Below are positions 1-6,718 of a stretch of DNA of 7,078 nt, piece by piece. How positions within the stretch are numbered: position 1 is the stretch's first letter; the number at the start of each line of letters is the position of its first letter. Position numbers and translations under genes: made by a program. The notes beneath the pieces are model-generated. The model did not search any database and was not told where the DNA came from. It saw only the letters and a program-made list of their open reading frames with translations. The stretch is from Pseudomonadota bacterium (GTDB lineage: Bacteria > Pseudomonadota > Alphaproteobacteria > Rhizobiales > Hyphomicrobiaceae). The stretch lies in contig JAKALI010000209.1 in NCBI GenBank assembly GCA_021813195.1, forward strand, positions 1-7,078, given 5' to 3'.

Positions 1-777
1 AAGCCGCACGTTCAACTGCAGCACAGTCCCGGCGATTGGCGACCTCACAGTCCGCAATTGCAGCCTCGATTGAGCGAGTTCCAAAGCCGCGCGAGCCTGC
101 TCCACATGGGCCTTCTCGACCGCTATCAACTCACCACCCTGACCATTGACTTCCAAGTGCTGCGAGAGGTTCGCCTCGGCACGGTGAATGCCGGCAACTG
201 CCCTCTCGACTCGAGCGCTCGCAGAACGAAAGGCGTTTTCGCGCTCGATGCGCTCTCGGCCGCTCATGACCCCCTTCAAGCGATCGGCCATCTCCCACAG
301 GTTTCTGGCGGCATCTCTTTCGGCGGTTGCGGCGGCCAGCTCCCAGCGAGCCATGTCGACCTCCGCCTTCTGGATCGGAGCGCGGGCGCGCATGGACTTA
401 AGCTTCGCCTCGGCTGTTTCGAGGTCGCGCCGGCGTTCGGCAACCGTCGCCTCCTCTACGCTCGTTTCAAGGGTGAACAGGGGAGAGCCGCGCTCGACGA
501 CATCACCCGCCTCGACGAGAATCTGCGCGATCGTGCCGTGGGAATCTGTACCGACGACGATGTTGCCGCTCGAAGGCTCAGCGATGCCCGAGGCTCCGAT
601 GAAACCGGCCGATCTCTTGTCCTCGACCGGCGCCAGCACCACCCTGGTCTTGGTGCTCGGCTCAGCGGCATGTCGTGCGTCACGATGGCCGCGCGCGATG
701 GAGATGCCCGCGAGCGCCAGCACCGCCACTGCGGCAAGTGACAGGCCCGCTCCGAAAATCGCCGAATGCTTTGCCAT
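1..777 (-). CDS. HlyD/DevB-like periplasmic membrane fusion protein, C-terminal part outside window
   Basis: Adaptor subunit of a tripartite ABC exporter, expected to sit in the inner membrane and span the periplasm. The frame is open from ATG at 777 to the window edge (259 codons, no stop), so the 3' end is missing. Residues about 8-29 form one hydrophobic N-terminal anchor or signal segment. Residues about 66-105 look like the first half of a lipoyl/biotinyl-like domain (GTIAQILVEAGDVVERGSPL). About 106-240 is a long Ala/Glu/Arg-rich region of coiled-coil type. At 245-258 the second lipoyl half begins (RSPIAGTVLQLNVR), typical of HlyD/DevB proteins. The start overlaps the stop of the ATPase gene (TAATG), with a strong GGGAGG at 785-790, seven bases upstream. 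Gene order permease-ATPase-adaptor supports one exporter. Family is clear; the substrate is not readable from the sequence. Confidence 0.9.
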   Translation of the reverse strand, partial: MAKHSAIFGAGLSLAAVAVLALAGISIARGHRDARHAAEPSTKTRVVLAPVEDKRSAGFIGASGIAEPSSGNIVVGTDSHGTIAQILVEAGDVVERGSPLFTLETSVEEATVAERRRDLETAEAKLKSMRARAPIQKAEVDMARWELAAATAERDAARNLWEMADRLKGVMSGRERIERENAFRSASARVERAVAGIHRAEANLSQHLEVNGQGGELIAVEKAHVEQARAALELAQSRLQLRTVRSPIAGTVLQLNVRL

Positions 778-1496
778 TACGCCGCCTCCCTCGGTCGATG
801 CGGCCCCGTTGCAGCAATCCGGCCGTCGTCCATCGTGATCATGTTGTCGGCATAGGTGAAGATCCGCGGATCGTGAGTGACGATGATGATCGCGCGATCC
901 TTGCTCAACGCCGTTCGCCTCAGCATCGCCATCAGCGTGTCTCCGGTCTTTGCGTCGAGCGCCGCCGTCGGCTCGTCACAGATCAGAAGTGGCGGATCGT
1001 GGGCCAAGGCGCGAGCGGCGGCTACGCGCTGCTGCTCGCCGACGGACAACTCGCCGGGATAGCTCCCGAGCTTACTGCCGAGCCCGAGCTCATCGATAAC
1101 GGTCGCGGCCTTCTCACGAGCATCCTGCCGCCTCCAACCAGCAACGATCAGCGGAATCATGGCGTTCTCAACCACATCGAGCGCTGGCAGCAGATGGAAC
1201 TGCTGCAGGACCATCCCGATCCGCATTGCCCGGAACCTCGCGGCCTGGCTGCCATTCAAGGCGTGCACCTTCGTCCCGAGCACATCGATTTCGCCGCTGT
1301 CCGGTCGCAGAATGCCGGCGATCGTCGAGACGAGCGTCGTCTTTCCGCAACCGGACGCACCGACGATGTAGGTGACTTCACCCGCCGGAATATCGACGTC
1401 GATGCCATCGAGCACGGGCCTCTGCCGGCCGCCATCGAACGACTTGGTCAGGCCTCTGCAGCGGACGGCGGCCGGGGTGGCATCTGGCTGGTCCAT
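777..1496 (-). CDS. ABC exporter ATP-binding subunit (DevA/MacB/LolD-like)
   Basis: Cytoplasmic ATPase, 239 residues, powering the adjacent FtsX-type permease. Visible motifs: Walker A GASGCGKT at 46-53, Q-loop in VLQQFHLLP (Q98/Q99), signature LSVGEQQRVAAARAL from 150, Walker B LLICDEPTAALD ending at D181 with catalytic Glu E175, and switch His H208 in VTHDP. The signature reads LSVGE rather than LSGGQ, a variant seen among DevA-type ATPases. The frame is open upstream to another ATG at 1613, but that would overlap the permease C-terminus by over 110 bases and give an Arg-rich, unrelated N-terminus. The ATG at 1496 is preferred: AGGAG lies at 1503-1507, six bases before it, and it falls two bases after the permease stop. 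The stop TAA overlaps the start of the membrane fusion gene. Length is normal for this family. Confidence 0.95.
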   Translation of the reverse strand: MDQPDATPAAVRCRGLTKSFDGGRQRPVLDGIDVDIPAGEVTYIVGASGCGKTTLVSTIAGILRPDSGEIDVLGTKVHALNGSQAARFRAMRIGMVLQQFHLLPALDVVENAMIPLIVAGWRRQDAREKAATVIDELGLGSKLGSYPGELSVGEQQRVAAARALAHDPPLLICDEPTAALDAKTGDTLMAMLRRTALSKDRAIIIVTHDPRIFTYADNMITMDDGRIAATGPHRPREAA

Positions 1497-1498
1497 AC

Positions 1499-2641
1499 TC
1501 AGCTCCTCAGGACCGCCGCCGGGTCGGCGGCGACGACGCGATGCAGGCTGAGAGAGGTTGCGAGAAGGATGATCGCGGCCAGGATCGCGCCGGTGCCGAT
1601 GGCGACCCACCAAGGCAGGATCATGCCCCTCAGCGCCGACGCTGGTCCGCAGGCGAGCTCGAAGAAGAGAGCGGCGAGACCGATGCCAAACGCGTAGCCG
1701 ATGGCGCCGGCGATGCCCACCTGGGAGAGCACCATCAGGGCGATCGTGCGGTCGTCGGCGCCGACGACCTTGAGGGCGGCAAACTGCTTGAGGCTGTCGG
1801 TGACGAAGGCATGGAAGACCAGTCCCACGATCGCCGCTGCGACGATGAGCCCGAGCGTTATTGTCGTGGCGAAGTTCGCAGGAATGCCGGTTTTGTGCAG
1901 GTAGTAATCAACCGTCTGGCGGCTGAACGACTCGGCGGCGAGCGCCTTGAGCCCGGTCTGACGGGCGATTTCGCCGGCCACGGCGTGCGGGGCGTGACCA
2001 GGCGCGGCACGCGCCAGGACATACGAAAGATGATTGCGGGAGAACGGGAAGTATCCAAGTCCCTGACTATACCGGGTGTGAATGATGGCCTGGGCGGAGA
2101 AGGCAGGCAGCGCATCGGTAATGGCGACTACGACCGCGCGCCGATCGTTGAGCTCGAGCTCGCGGCCAGTCTCGAGGGGCTCGCCTGGCCAGAGCGCCAA
2201 GTAGCCTGCCCGGTCGATCGCGACGGCGTCGGGTCTGCGCAGGTCTGCGGCGGAGCCCATCACGAACCGCTGCGGCAGACCTGTCAGTGACGCATCGTCA
2301 ACCCCGATGAGCAGCGCATTGCGCAGAATACCACTCCCGCTTCTCACTACCGTCGAGCCCTTGAGCAGCGGCTGGGCCCACTCGACACCGGAAACGCCGC
2401 GGACCTTGTGGAGCGCCAGATCGCGTATCGGCCTGTTGAGATCGACGTGCTCGGTGAGTGGGTCCATGACCCAGATGTCTGCCGCCGTGATCTCGGCTAT
2501 GACGTTCTGGGAGCGGGTCATCAGGCCAATAAACAGGCTGGTCTGCTGGGCGACGAGCAACGTGGCGAATGCGACCCCAAGGACCAGCCCCAGAAGCTTG
2601 GCCCGATCGCCAAACAGCATCTTGAGAGCTGTCACTGTCAT
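1499..2641 (-). CDS. ABC exporter permease, FtsX/DevC-like
   Basis: Inner-membrane permease of 380 residues with the FtsX/MacB-type layout. There is one N-terminal membrane segment (about 16-40, [16 protein letters not shown]). A large periplasmic domain follows (about 45-255). Three C-terminal segments lie at about 257-280, 299-329 and 341-365. The stretch [15 protein letters not shown] (286-300), between segments 2 and 3, resembles the cytoplasmic coupling region of FtsX-type permeases. Length and the short N-terminal tail fit DevC better than full MacB, whose ATPase is fused. The ATG at 2641 overlaps the ALAS stop (ATGA). No good Shine-Dalgarno precedes it, so translation is probably coupled to ALAS. 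The frame stays open upstream to 3133, but that part is antisense-like sequence within ALAS. Role in export is supported by its partners; the transported compound is unknown. Confidence 0.93.
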   Translation of the reverse strand: MTVTALKMLFGDRAKLLGLVLGVAFATLLVAQQTSLFIGLMTRSQNVIAEITAADIWVMDPLTEHVDLNRPIRDLALHKVRGVSGVEWAQPLLKGSTVVRSGSGILRNALLIGVDDASLTGLPQRFVMGSAADLRRPDAVAIDRAGYLALWPGEPLETGRELELNDRRAVVVAITDALPAFSAQAIIHTRYSQGLGYFPFSRNHLSYVLARAAPGHAPHAVAGEIARQTGLKALAAESFSRQTVDYYLHKTGIPANFATTITLGLIVAAAIVGLVFHAFVTDSLKQFAALKVVGADDRTIALMVLSQVGIAGAIGYAFGIGLAALFFELACGPASALRGMILPWWVAIGTGAILAAIILLATSLSLHRVVAADPAAVLRS

Positions 2642-3924
2642 GCGCGTATCAGGCTGTCGGTTCGCGCGACAGAAGAAGGTGAACGCGGCCGCGAGCGATC
2701 GTCCGCACCTCTCTCGAAGGCCAGCCCGAACTGCGTCCAGACCTCGACCAGCGAGCCGACGAGATGGGCGATGTCTCGGTCGGAGTGCAGTGGCGTTGGC
2801 GTAAGCCGAAGGCCTTCTTTGCCGCGCGGCACCGTCGGGTAGTTGATAGGCTGCACGTAGATGCCCCGCTCCTCGACCAACCAATCGGTCAGCCGCTTCG
2901 TCAGTACGGGGTCGCCGACGCGCACGGGCACGATATGGCTGTCGTTCTCGATGATCGGCAGACCGGCATTGCACAGCAGCCGCTTGACGGTGCGGGCGCG
3001 CTCCTGATGGTCTTCGCGCTCCGTGCTCGACGATTTCAAATGTCGGATGCTCGCGCAGGCGCCCGCAGCGATTGCCGGCGACAGCGATGTGGTGAAAATG
3101 AAACCAGCCCCGTACGAGCGGATCGCGTCGCACAGATTGCGCGAGCCGGCAACGTATCCGCCCATGACGCCAAATCCCTTGGCGAGCGTGCCGTTGACGA
3201 CGTCGACTGCGTCCATCACGCCGTCTCGCTCGCTGATCCCGCCGCCGCGTGCGCCGTACATGCCGACCGCATGAACCTCATCGAGGTATGTGAGGGCATT
3301 GTATTTCTTCGCCAGATCGCAGGTGCCAGCGATATCGGCTATATTGCCCTCCATCGAGTATACGGATTCGAAGGCGATGATTTTGGGTCGGGAACGGTCG
3401 AGCTGCCGCAAGTGCCATTCGAGATGGTCGAGGTCGTCGTTGCGCCAGATTCGTTTCTCGCCGCCGCCATGGCGGATTCCGGCGATCATCGAGGCGTGGT
3501 TCTTCTCGTCGGAAAGAACCACGCAGCCGTCGAGCAGACTTTGCAATGTGGCGAGCGTCGTATCGTTGGCGACGAACGCCGATGTGAAAAGGAGGGCGGC
3601 CTGCTTGTGATGCAGATCCGCAATCTCGGCCTCGAGATCCACGTGATACTGCGTCGTCCCGGAGATGTTGCGCGTCCCTCCAGACCCCGCGCCGACGGCA
3701 TCGATAGCATCGTGCATGGCAGCTATCACGGCTGGATGCTGCCCCATACCGAGGTAGTCGTTCGAGCACCAGATGGTAATTGGCCGCCCGCCACTAGTGC
3801 AAACGTGATGCGCCGCCGGAAACGAGCCGCGCGACCGGCGAACCTCCACGAAGACGCGATAGCGTCCCTCCTTCCGCACGTCATCCAATGCCTGGGCGAA
3901 ATGCCGTTCGTAGAGAGTGAGCAT
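2638..3924 (-). CDS. hemA: 5-aminolevulinate synthase (ALAS)
   Basis: Pyridoxal-phosphate enzyme condensing glycine and succinyl-CoA to 5-aminolevulinate, the first step of the C4 tetrapyrrole pathway. It has 428 residues. Hallmarks: EGRYR (19-23), [13 protein letters not shown] (from 52), [13 protein letters not shown] (79-91), KNHASMI (141-147), FESVYSMEG (185-193), [11 protein letters not shown] (214-224) and the PLP-lysine motif [10 protein letters not shown] with K249. Recalled substrate contacts of the Rhodobacter capsulatus enzyme appear conserved (R23, N55, T84, N86, S138, K157, S190, T364, R373 here). This favours true ALAS over the related KBL, AONS or SPT enzymes. After about residue 403 comes an Arg/Ser-rich tail of some 25 residues. 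No Cys-Pro heme regulatory motif is seen. The ATG at 3924 is chosen because family homology begins there and GGGAG lies eight bases upstream; an earlier in-frame start at 4038 adds unrelated sequence. It is first gene of the exporter operon. Whether it is the only ALAS of the organism is unknown. Confidence 0.96.
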   Translation of the reverse strand: MLTLYERHFAQALDDVRKEGRYRVFVEVRRSRGSFPAAHHVCTSGGRPITIWCSNDYLGMGQHPAVIAAMHDAIDAVGAGSGGTRNISGTTQYHVDLEAEIADLHHKQAALLFTSAFVANDTTLATLQSLLDGCVVLSDEKNHASMIAGIRHGGGEKRIWRNDDLDHLEWHLRQLDRSRPKIIAFESVYSMEGNIADIAGTCDLAKKYNALTYLDEVHAVGMYGARGGGISERDGVMDAVDVVNGTLAKGFGVMGGYVAGSRNLCDAIRSYGAGFIFTTSLSPAIAAGACASIRHLKSSSTEREDHQERARTVKRLLCNAGLPIIENDSHIVPVRVGDPVLTKRLTDWLVEERGIYVQPINYPTVPRGKEGLRLTPTPLHSDRDIAHLVGSLVEVWTQFGLAFERGADDRSRPRSPSSVARTDSLIRA

Positions 3925-3932
3925 GACACGGT

Positions 3933-3937
3933 CTCCC
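3933..3937 (-). promoter_or_regulatory. Ribosome binding site of the ALAS gene
   Basis: GGGAG on the minus strand, eight bases before the ATG at 3924. It decides the start of ALAS against the longer open frame reaching 4038. Confidence 0.65.
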
Positions 3938-4020
3938 GACGGCAACGGGCTTGCTGATCCGTCATTTTGCCGCAGTGTAAGCTCCGCGGCCAAACGGCGG
4001 CACCACCAGAATGTCCGCGT

Positions 4021-4048
4021 CAAAGGTCTGAGCCGCATTCGACCTTTG
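4021..4048. promoter_or_regulatory. Perfect inverted repeat, candidate operator of the ALAS operon
   Basis: CAAAGGTC (4021-4028) and GACCTTTG (4041-4048) are exact 8-base inverted repeats separated by 12 bases, so half-site centres are 20 bases apart, about two helical turns. The site lies 97 bases before the ALAS ATG, a reasonable place for a dimeric regulator. No regulator gene is in the window. A chance dyad or a weak hairpin is possible. Confidence 0.4.
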
Positions 4049-4064
4049 GCGCGCGCATGGCGAC

Positions 4065-4090
4065 CAACGTTTGGTTAACAACCGACGTTG
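4065..4090. repeat. Imperfect dyad upstream of the ALAS operon
   Basis: CAACG (4065-4069) and CGTTG (4086-4090) form the outer arms. GGTT (4073-4076) and AACC (4080-4083) form inner arms, with slightly unequal spacing between the pairs. It lies about 141 bases before the ALAS start. It could be a second regulatory site or a chance palindrome. Confidence 0.25.
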
Positions 4091-4112
4091 CCGACATGTT
4101 GCGGAGGTAAGG

Positions 4113-4307
4113 ATGCTGGAGCCTCCGGCCATCCCAGTGCGCTCAGAATCAGTGGCAACACGAGTTGCCAGCGTGCAAACTGTGGCGTCGCTGCGATTGC
4201 ATCTAGGTGGTAGAGTCCTTCAAACTAACGGACTAGGCGTTGATTGGAGTCCAGGGAACGAACCCGCTGCCGCGGGAGGGCGCTGCGTGCAGGGGCGGAG
4301 CGAGTGA
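4113..4307 (+). CDS. Possible small protein of 64 residues, unrecognised
   Basis: ATG at 4113 follows GGAGG (4103-4107) by five bases, one of the best ribosome binding sites in the window, and the frame runs 64 codons to a stop at 4305-4307. The product begins MLEPPAIPVRSE, has no hydrophobic membrane segment, no recognised motif, and a Gly/Arg-rich end. It faces away from the ALAS operon. It may instead be the 5' end of a gene cut off by later rearrangement, or a non-coding open frame of GC-rich DNA. A longer in-frame start at 4071 lacks a ribosome binding site. Confidence 0.25.
   Translation: MLEPPAIPVRSESVATRVASVQTVASLRLHLGGRVLQTNGLGVDWSPGNEPAAAGGRCVQGRSE
4153..4170. repeat. Short perfect inverted repeat (7-4-7)
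   Basis: TGGCAAC, four bases (ACGA), then GTTGCCA. It could form a small hairpin or be a palindromic protein-binding site. No T-run follows, so it is not a clear intrinsic terminator. It lies inside the possible small ORF. Confidence 0.4.
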
Positions 4308-4358
4308 CCGGGCAGCACTAACCAACTGATCAGCATGCGATAATAGGGCAGGCGTCCC

Positions 4359-4397
4359 GTCTTGAGGATCGAGGGCTTCCCAACCTCACCTCAAGAC
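4359..4397. repeat. Inverted repeat before the recombinase fragment (9-21-9)
   Basis: GTCTTGAGG (4359-4367) and CCTCAAGAC (4389-4397) match exactly around a 21-base loop. The second arm ends just before the AGGAG (4398-4402) that serves the recombinase start at 4408. It might be a leader hairpin affecting its translation, or a recombinase/element-end site. Both are inference. Confidence 0.4.
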
Positions 4398-4407
4398 AGG
4401 AGCCCCG

Positions 4408-4518
4408 ATGAGCGACCCTCGTTTCGAGAAGCCCGCCAGCGAGCTGCGCCGCCGCATGCTGGCCGGCATGGCCGTTCGCCAATTCACCGACAAGACGCAG
4501 CACGACTATATGCGCCAC
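4408..4518 (+). pseudogene. Tyrosine recombinase/integrase, N-terminal fragment only
   Basis: ATG at 4408 with AGGAG five bases upstream starts a product whose first 37 residues (for example ELRRRMLAGMAVRQF, then DKTQHDYMRH) resemble the N-terminal SAM-like DNA-binding domain of phage-type integrases, including those found beside IS91-type transposases in rhizobia. Homology stops at about codon 37. The whole catalytic domain with its Arg-His-Arg-Tyr residues is absent. About eight unassigned bases separate the break from the left end of the IS701-like element. The gene was therefore truncated by, or before, that insertion. Assignment from such a short piece is moderately sure. Confidence 0.6.
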
Positions 4519-4526
4519 CCTGCTAA

Positions 4527-4543
4527 TCTTACTGTGTCACAAA
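4527..4543. repeat. Left terminal inverted repeat of the IS701-like element
   Basis: Reads TCTTACTGTGTCACAAA. The first 14 bases are exactly complementary to the right end. Confidence 0.8.
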
Positions 4544-4619
4544 CGGCCGAACTCGGCTATTCAGGTGATTCGCACTGCGAACGCTGGAGGGCGGACTGGA
4601 TCGGCGGGTCGCGAATTGC

Positions 4620-6018
4620 GTGGCGTCGCGTTTTGCTGAGTATATCGAGCACCTGAGCGGTGTCATTGGCCACGCGGATCGGCACGGCCGCTGGCATCGT
4701 GCTGCACCGGCTTGTTGCTGCCGGGCACGCGGAAGAGCGTCGAGCCGATGGCGGCGCGCATTGCGCCCGATGAGGTCGGGGTCAAGCACCAATCGTTGCA
4801 TCATTTCGTTGCGAAGGCGCCGTGGGACGAGGTGGAACTCCTCGCCGCCGTGCGCACATTCGTTCTGCCGAAGATCGAAAAGCAGGCGCCGATCCGCGCC
4901 TGGATCATCGACGACACCGGCATCCCGAAGAAGGGCAAGCACCCGATCGGGTTCTCGTCGCGCGGCAATACTGCGGCGAACTCGGCAAGCAGGACAATTG
5001 TCAGGTGGCGGTGACGCTGTCGGTCGCCAGCGATCACGCCAGCCTGCCGATTGCGTTGCGGCTCTATCTTCCTGAGTTGTGGGCCAGTGACATCGCGCGG
5101 CGCAAGAAGGCCGGCGTGCCGGAGGATGTCGTCTTCCGAACCAAGCCGCAGATCGCGCTCGATCAAATCCGGCAGGCGATCGAAGATTGTGTGCCGCCGA
5201 GCATTGTGCTGGCGGATGCCGGTTACGGCAACGACACCGCTTTCCGCAGCGGGCTCGCCGATTTGAAGCTCGACTACGTCGTCGGCATTCAGGGCTCGAC
5301 GGCGGTGTGGGCTCCGGGAACCGAACCGCTTCCGGCCAGGACGTGGTGGGAAACGGCCGGAAGACAAAGCTCTTGCGCCGTGACGAGACCGCAAGGCCGG
5401 TTAAGGTCAGCGCGCTCGCTCGCAGCCTTCCGCGCAAGGCCTGGAAGAGAGTCCGCTGGCGCGAAGGCACGAAAGGCGACCTCGTCTCGCGTTTTGCCGC
5501 GCTGCGGGTGCGCCAGTCGCATCGCGACTACTGGCGCGCCGAACCGTGGCCGCAGGAATGGCTGCTGATCGAATGGCCGGAGGACAAGGACGAGCCGCTC
5601 AAGTACTGGCTCTCGACGACGCCGGTCGACACGGCCATCGCGGCGCTGGTCAACACGGCGAAACTGCGCTGGCGCATCGAGCGCGACTTCCAGGACTTGA
5701 AGCAGGAGATTGGCCTCGACCACCACGAGGGTCGAGGGTGGCGAGGATTCCATCATCACGCGGCACTCTCGATCGCTGCTTACGGATTCCTCGTCGCGGA
5801 GAGGAGTCCGACTTCCCCCTCAGCACCGATCATCCGCGCGCTCGCGGGCAAAGTCGCAGCCGAGGCCGAAGGCTACCGCCCGCGCGGCGCCGCCCCTGCG
5901 CCCTGAGCGTCACACGCCGAACTCGATATCCACTCCGACCGTGATCGCCGTCGCGCTGGCCAACCGCCTGCCGCGATGTCCATGCTGCATGCGACAGCGA
6001 GGCATGGCGACCTCATGA
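4620..6018 (+). pseudogene. IS701-family DDE transposase with about four frameshifts
   Basis: Starting at GTG 4620, family-like protein runs through three reading frames. Frame A has FAEYIEHLSGVIGHADR (to about 4680). Frame B has LLLPGTRKSVEPMA, then WIIDDTGIPKKGKH (about 4685-4950). Frame C has ARQYCGELGKQDNCQVAV, VLADAGYG and VWAPGTEPLP (about 4957-5350). Frame A returns with KLLRRDE, RDYWRAEPWPQEWLLIEW, LRWRIERDF and EGRGWRGFHHH (about 5352-5885). Frame B-like PPLRPERHTPNSIS and LPRCPCC close it, with the stop at 6016-6018. Shifts lie near 4680, 4955, 5352 and 5888. Candidate catalytic residues survive: Asp in IIDDTG, Asp in LADAGYG, Glu in RWRIERDF. Restored length is about 465 residues, usual for the family. 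The neighbouring operon is free of frameshifts, so decay is likelier than poor sequence. Confidence 0.85.
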
Positions 6019-6020
6019 TT

Positions 6021-6037
6021 TTCGTGACACAGTAAGA
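6021..6037. repeat. Right terminal inverted repeat of the IS701-like element
   Basis: Reads TTCGTGACACAGTAAGA, the reverse complement of the left end except for one mismatch at 6023. Confidence 0.8.
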
Positions 6038-6250
6038 CTGGCTGATGCCAAGCGTTCGCTGCTTGCCGCCGCTCGAACGGGCTCGCGGCGTCAACCCAAG
6101 CCAAACTGCAAACTGCCTGCCGGAGCGGAACAGGCTCGCATCGGGAACGCTCGCGGCAATGACGCTGGCGGTGATCGGACAGAACCCCGGAATGGTCGCA
6201 AGCCGTTGGCTCGCCGGATCCATCTGGTGCCATTCGAGGATGGCGGATGA
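6038..6250 (-). pseudogene. IS110-family transposase, C-terminal fragment
   Basis: On the minus strand, about 70 codons from near 6250 to 6038 read like the C-terminal (Transposase_20) domain of IS110/IS116/IS902 recombinases: SQRLATIPGFCPITASVIAA, then FRSGRQFAVWLGLTPR and SSGGKQRTLGISQ. An in-frame TGA near 6255 closes the frame upstream, and the N-terminal RuvC-like catalytic part is absent. Homology ends exactly at the right terminus of the IS701-like element; the frame then runs into IS701 sequence. The expected rest of this gene is not found on the other side of the IS701 element, so more than a simple insertion occurred. Confidence 0.75.
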
Positions 6251-6568
6251 AGCTCAAACGTTGCAGTTCCGGCTCACCATAGATGCGCCGGTTGGATGCC
6301 GTGAGCTCCGGGCGTGGCAGCAGACCGCCACCGCCGTGTTGAACACGTTTCCTGTTAGCAACGGTGACGCTAAGATGATGTACGCTTTGAAATTGGGGCT
6401 AGACAAGGAGTGGAGCTGAGCCCGGGCTCAGGTACGCAAGCAGGCCAAAGGCATAGCTGCCAGCCGCTGGCGATGACGGAACGCACCGTGCGCCGACGCG
6501 CTAGTCGCGTCAGCCGGCAACGGGCAACTCATCCCACCGCGTCGTATACGATCGTGTGCTCCGATCCT
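6251..6568. other. Unassigned stretch between IS110 and IS3 remnants
   Basis: A plus-strand frame of 59 codons (6240-6419, start MADEAQTLQFRL) has no ribosome binding site at a usable distance and no recognised motif. After its stop the same frame is open for 18 more codons (ARAQVRKQAKG...), which might mean a decayed gene end. On the minus strand the IS3 frame remains open down to 6428, but residues beyond about 6569 no longer look like IS3 transposase. A perfect 16-base palindrome lies at 6416-6431. I see no intact gene here. Confidence 0.45.
6416..6431. repeat. Perfect 16-base palindrome
   Basis: CTGAGCCCGGGCTCAG reads the same on both strands with no spacer. It may be a leftover junction of two elements, a protein-binding site, or chance in GC-rich DNA. 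Confidence 0.4.
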
Positions 6569-6718
6569 CAGGTTCTCCAGGCTGGCGTAGTAGGCGGCTT
6601 CGGCTTCCGCCGGCGGGATGTTGCCGATCGGCTCCAAGAGCCGGCGGTTATTGAACCAGTCGACCCATTCGAGGGTCGCCAGCTCGACGGCCTCGAACGA
6701 GCGCCACGGGCCCTTGCG
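6569..6718 (-). pseudogene. IS3-family transposase (OrfB), C-terminal fragment
   Basis: Minus-strand codons from 6718 read RKGPWRSFEAVELATLEWVD, then WFNNRRLLEPIGNIPPAE and AEAAYYASLEN, the typical C-terminus of IS3-type integrase-core transposases common in rhizobia. It is the downstream part of the same gene as the fragment at 6903-7078, with an IS30 piece between. About 45 residues that should lie between the two parts are missing, including the segment that normally carries the catalytic Glu. The natural stop is not evident; the frame continues to 6428. Confidence 0.8.

Larger units (their letters stand above)
3925..4407. other. Non-coding region upstream of the ALAS-exporter operon
   Basis: About 480 bases between the ALAS start and the recombinase fragment. 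It holds several inverted repeats and one possible small ORF, listed separately. I looked for -35/-10 pairs, a TGT-N10-ACA NifA-type site and a -24/-12 sigma-54 promoter facing the operon and found none I trust. TACACT at 3974-3979 on the minus strand could be a -10, but it lacks a good -35 partner. The operon promoter presumably lies here, or was altered when mobile elements accumulated to the right. Confidence 0.5.
4527..6037 (+). mobile_element. IS701-like insertion sequence, both ends present, transposase broken
   Basis: The element spans about 1,511 bases, delimited by terminal inverted repeats at 4527-4543 and 6021-6037 that match at 16 of 17 positions. It contains one degenerate transposase. 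IS701 elements are known to duplicate a 4-base target of the YTAR type: CTAA lies just outside the left end (4523-4526), but CTGG lies outside the right end, so no exact duplication is seen. The flanks differ: a recombinase start on the left, an IS110 tail on the right. This suggests deletion or recombination next to the element after insertion. It cannot move by itself unless the frameshifts are sequencing errors. Confidence 0.8.

Noticed and set aside
675..1697. A 340-codon plus-strand frame across the ATPase gene
   Set aside because: It overlaps the full ATPase and the adaptor start in antisense and has no recognisable protein features; third-position GC makes such frames common.
2638..3924. 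Alternative identity as KBL, 8-amino-7-oxononanoate synthase or serine palmitoyltransferase
   Set aside because: The Thr-Arg-Asn (84-86) and other ALAS-type substrate residues, and close similarity along the whole length to alphaproteobacterial ALAS, argue for ALAS.
2764..3957. A 397-codon open plus-strand frame opposite ALAS
   Set aside because: It is the antisense of a clear ALAS gene in high-GC DNA, with Arg/Ala-rich, motif-free product and no ribosome binding site of note.
3925..4110. Sigma-54, NifA-site, nod-box or sigma-70 promoter for the operon
   Set aside because: No GG-N10-GC with the right context, no TGT-N10-ACA, no nod-box pattern, and TTGACG at 4018-4023 (minus) lacks a -10 at usable spacing.
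4195..4275. tRNA-like string (GGTAGAGTC followed later by a GGGAACGAACCC motif)
   Set aside because: No seven-base acceptor stem, no 5-7-5 anticodon arm and no proper T-arm could be folded.
4261..4290. GC hairpin CCCGC-TGCC-GCGGG as a terminator
   Set aside because: The stem is only five bases and no T-run follows.
4529..5470. A 313-codon minus-strand frame within the IS701-like element
   Set aside because: It is antisense to recognisable transposase sequence and begins and ends arbitrarily; the product is an Arg-rich shadow.
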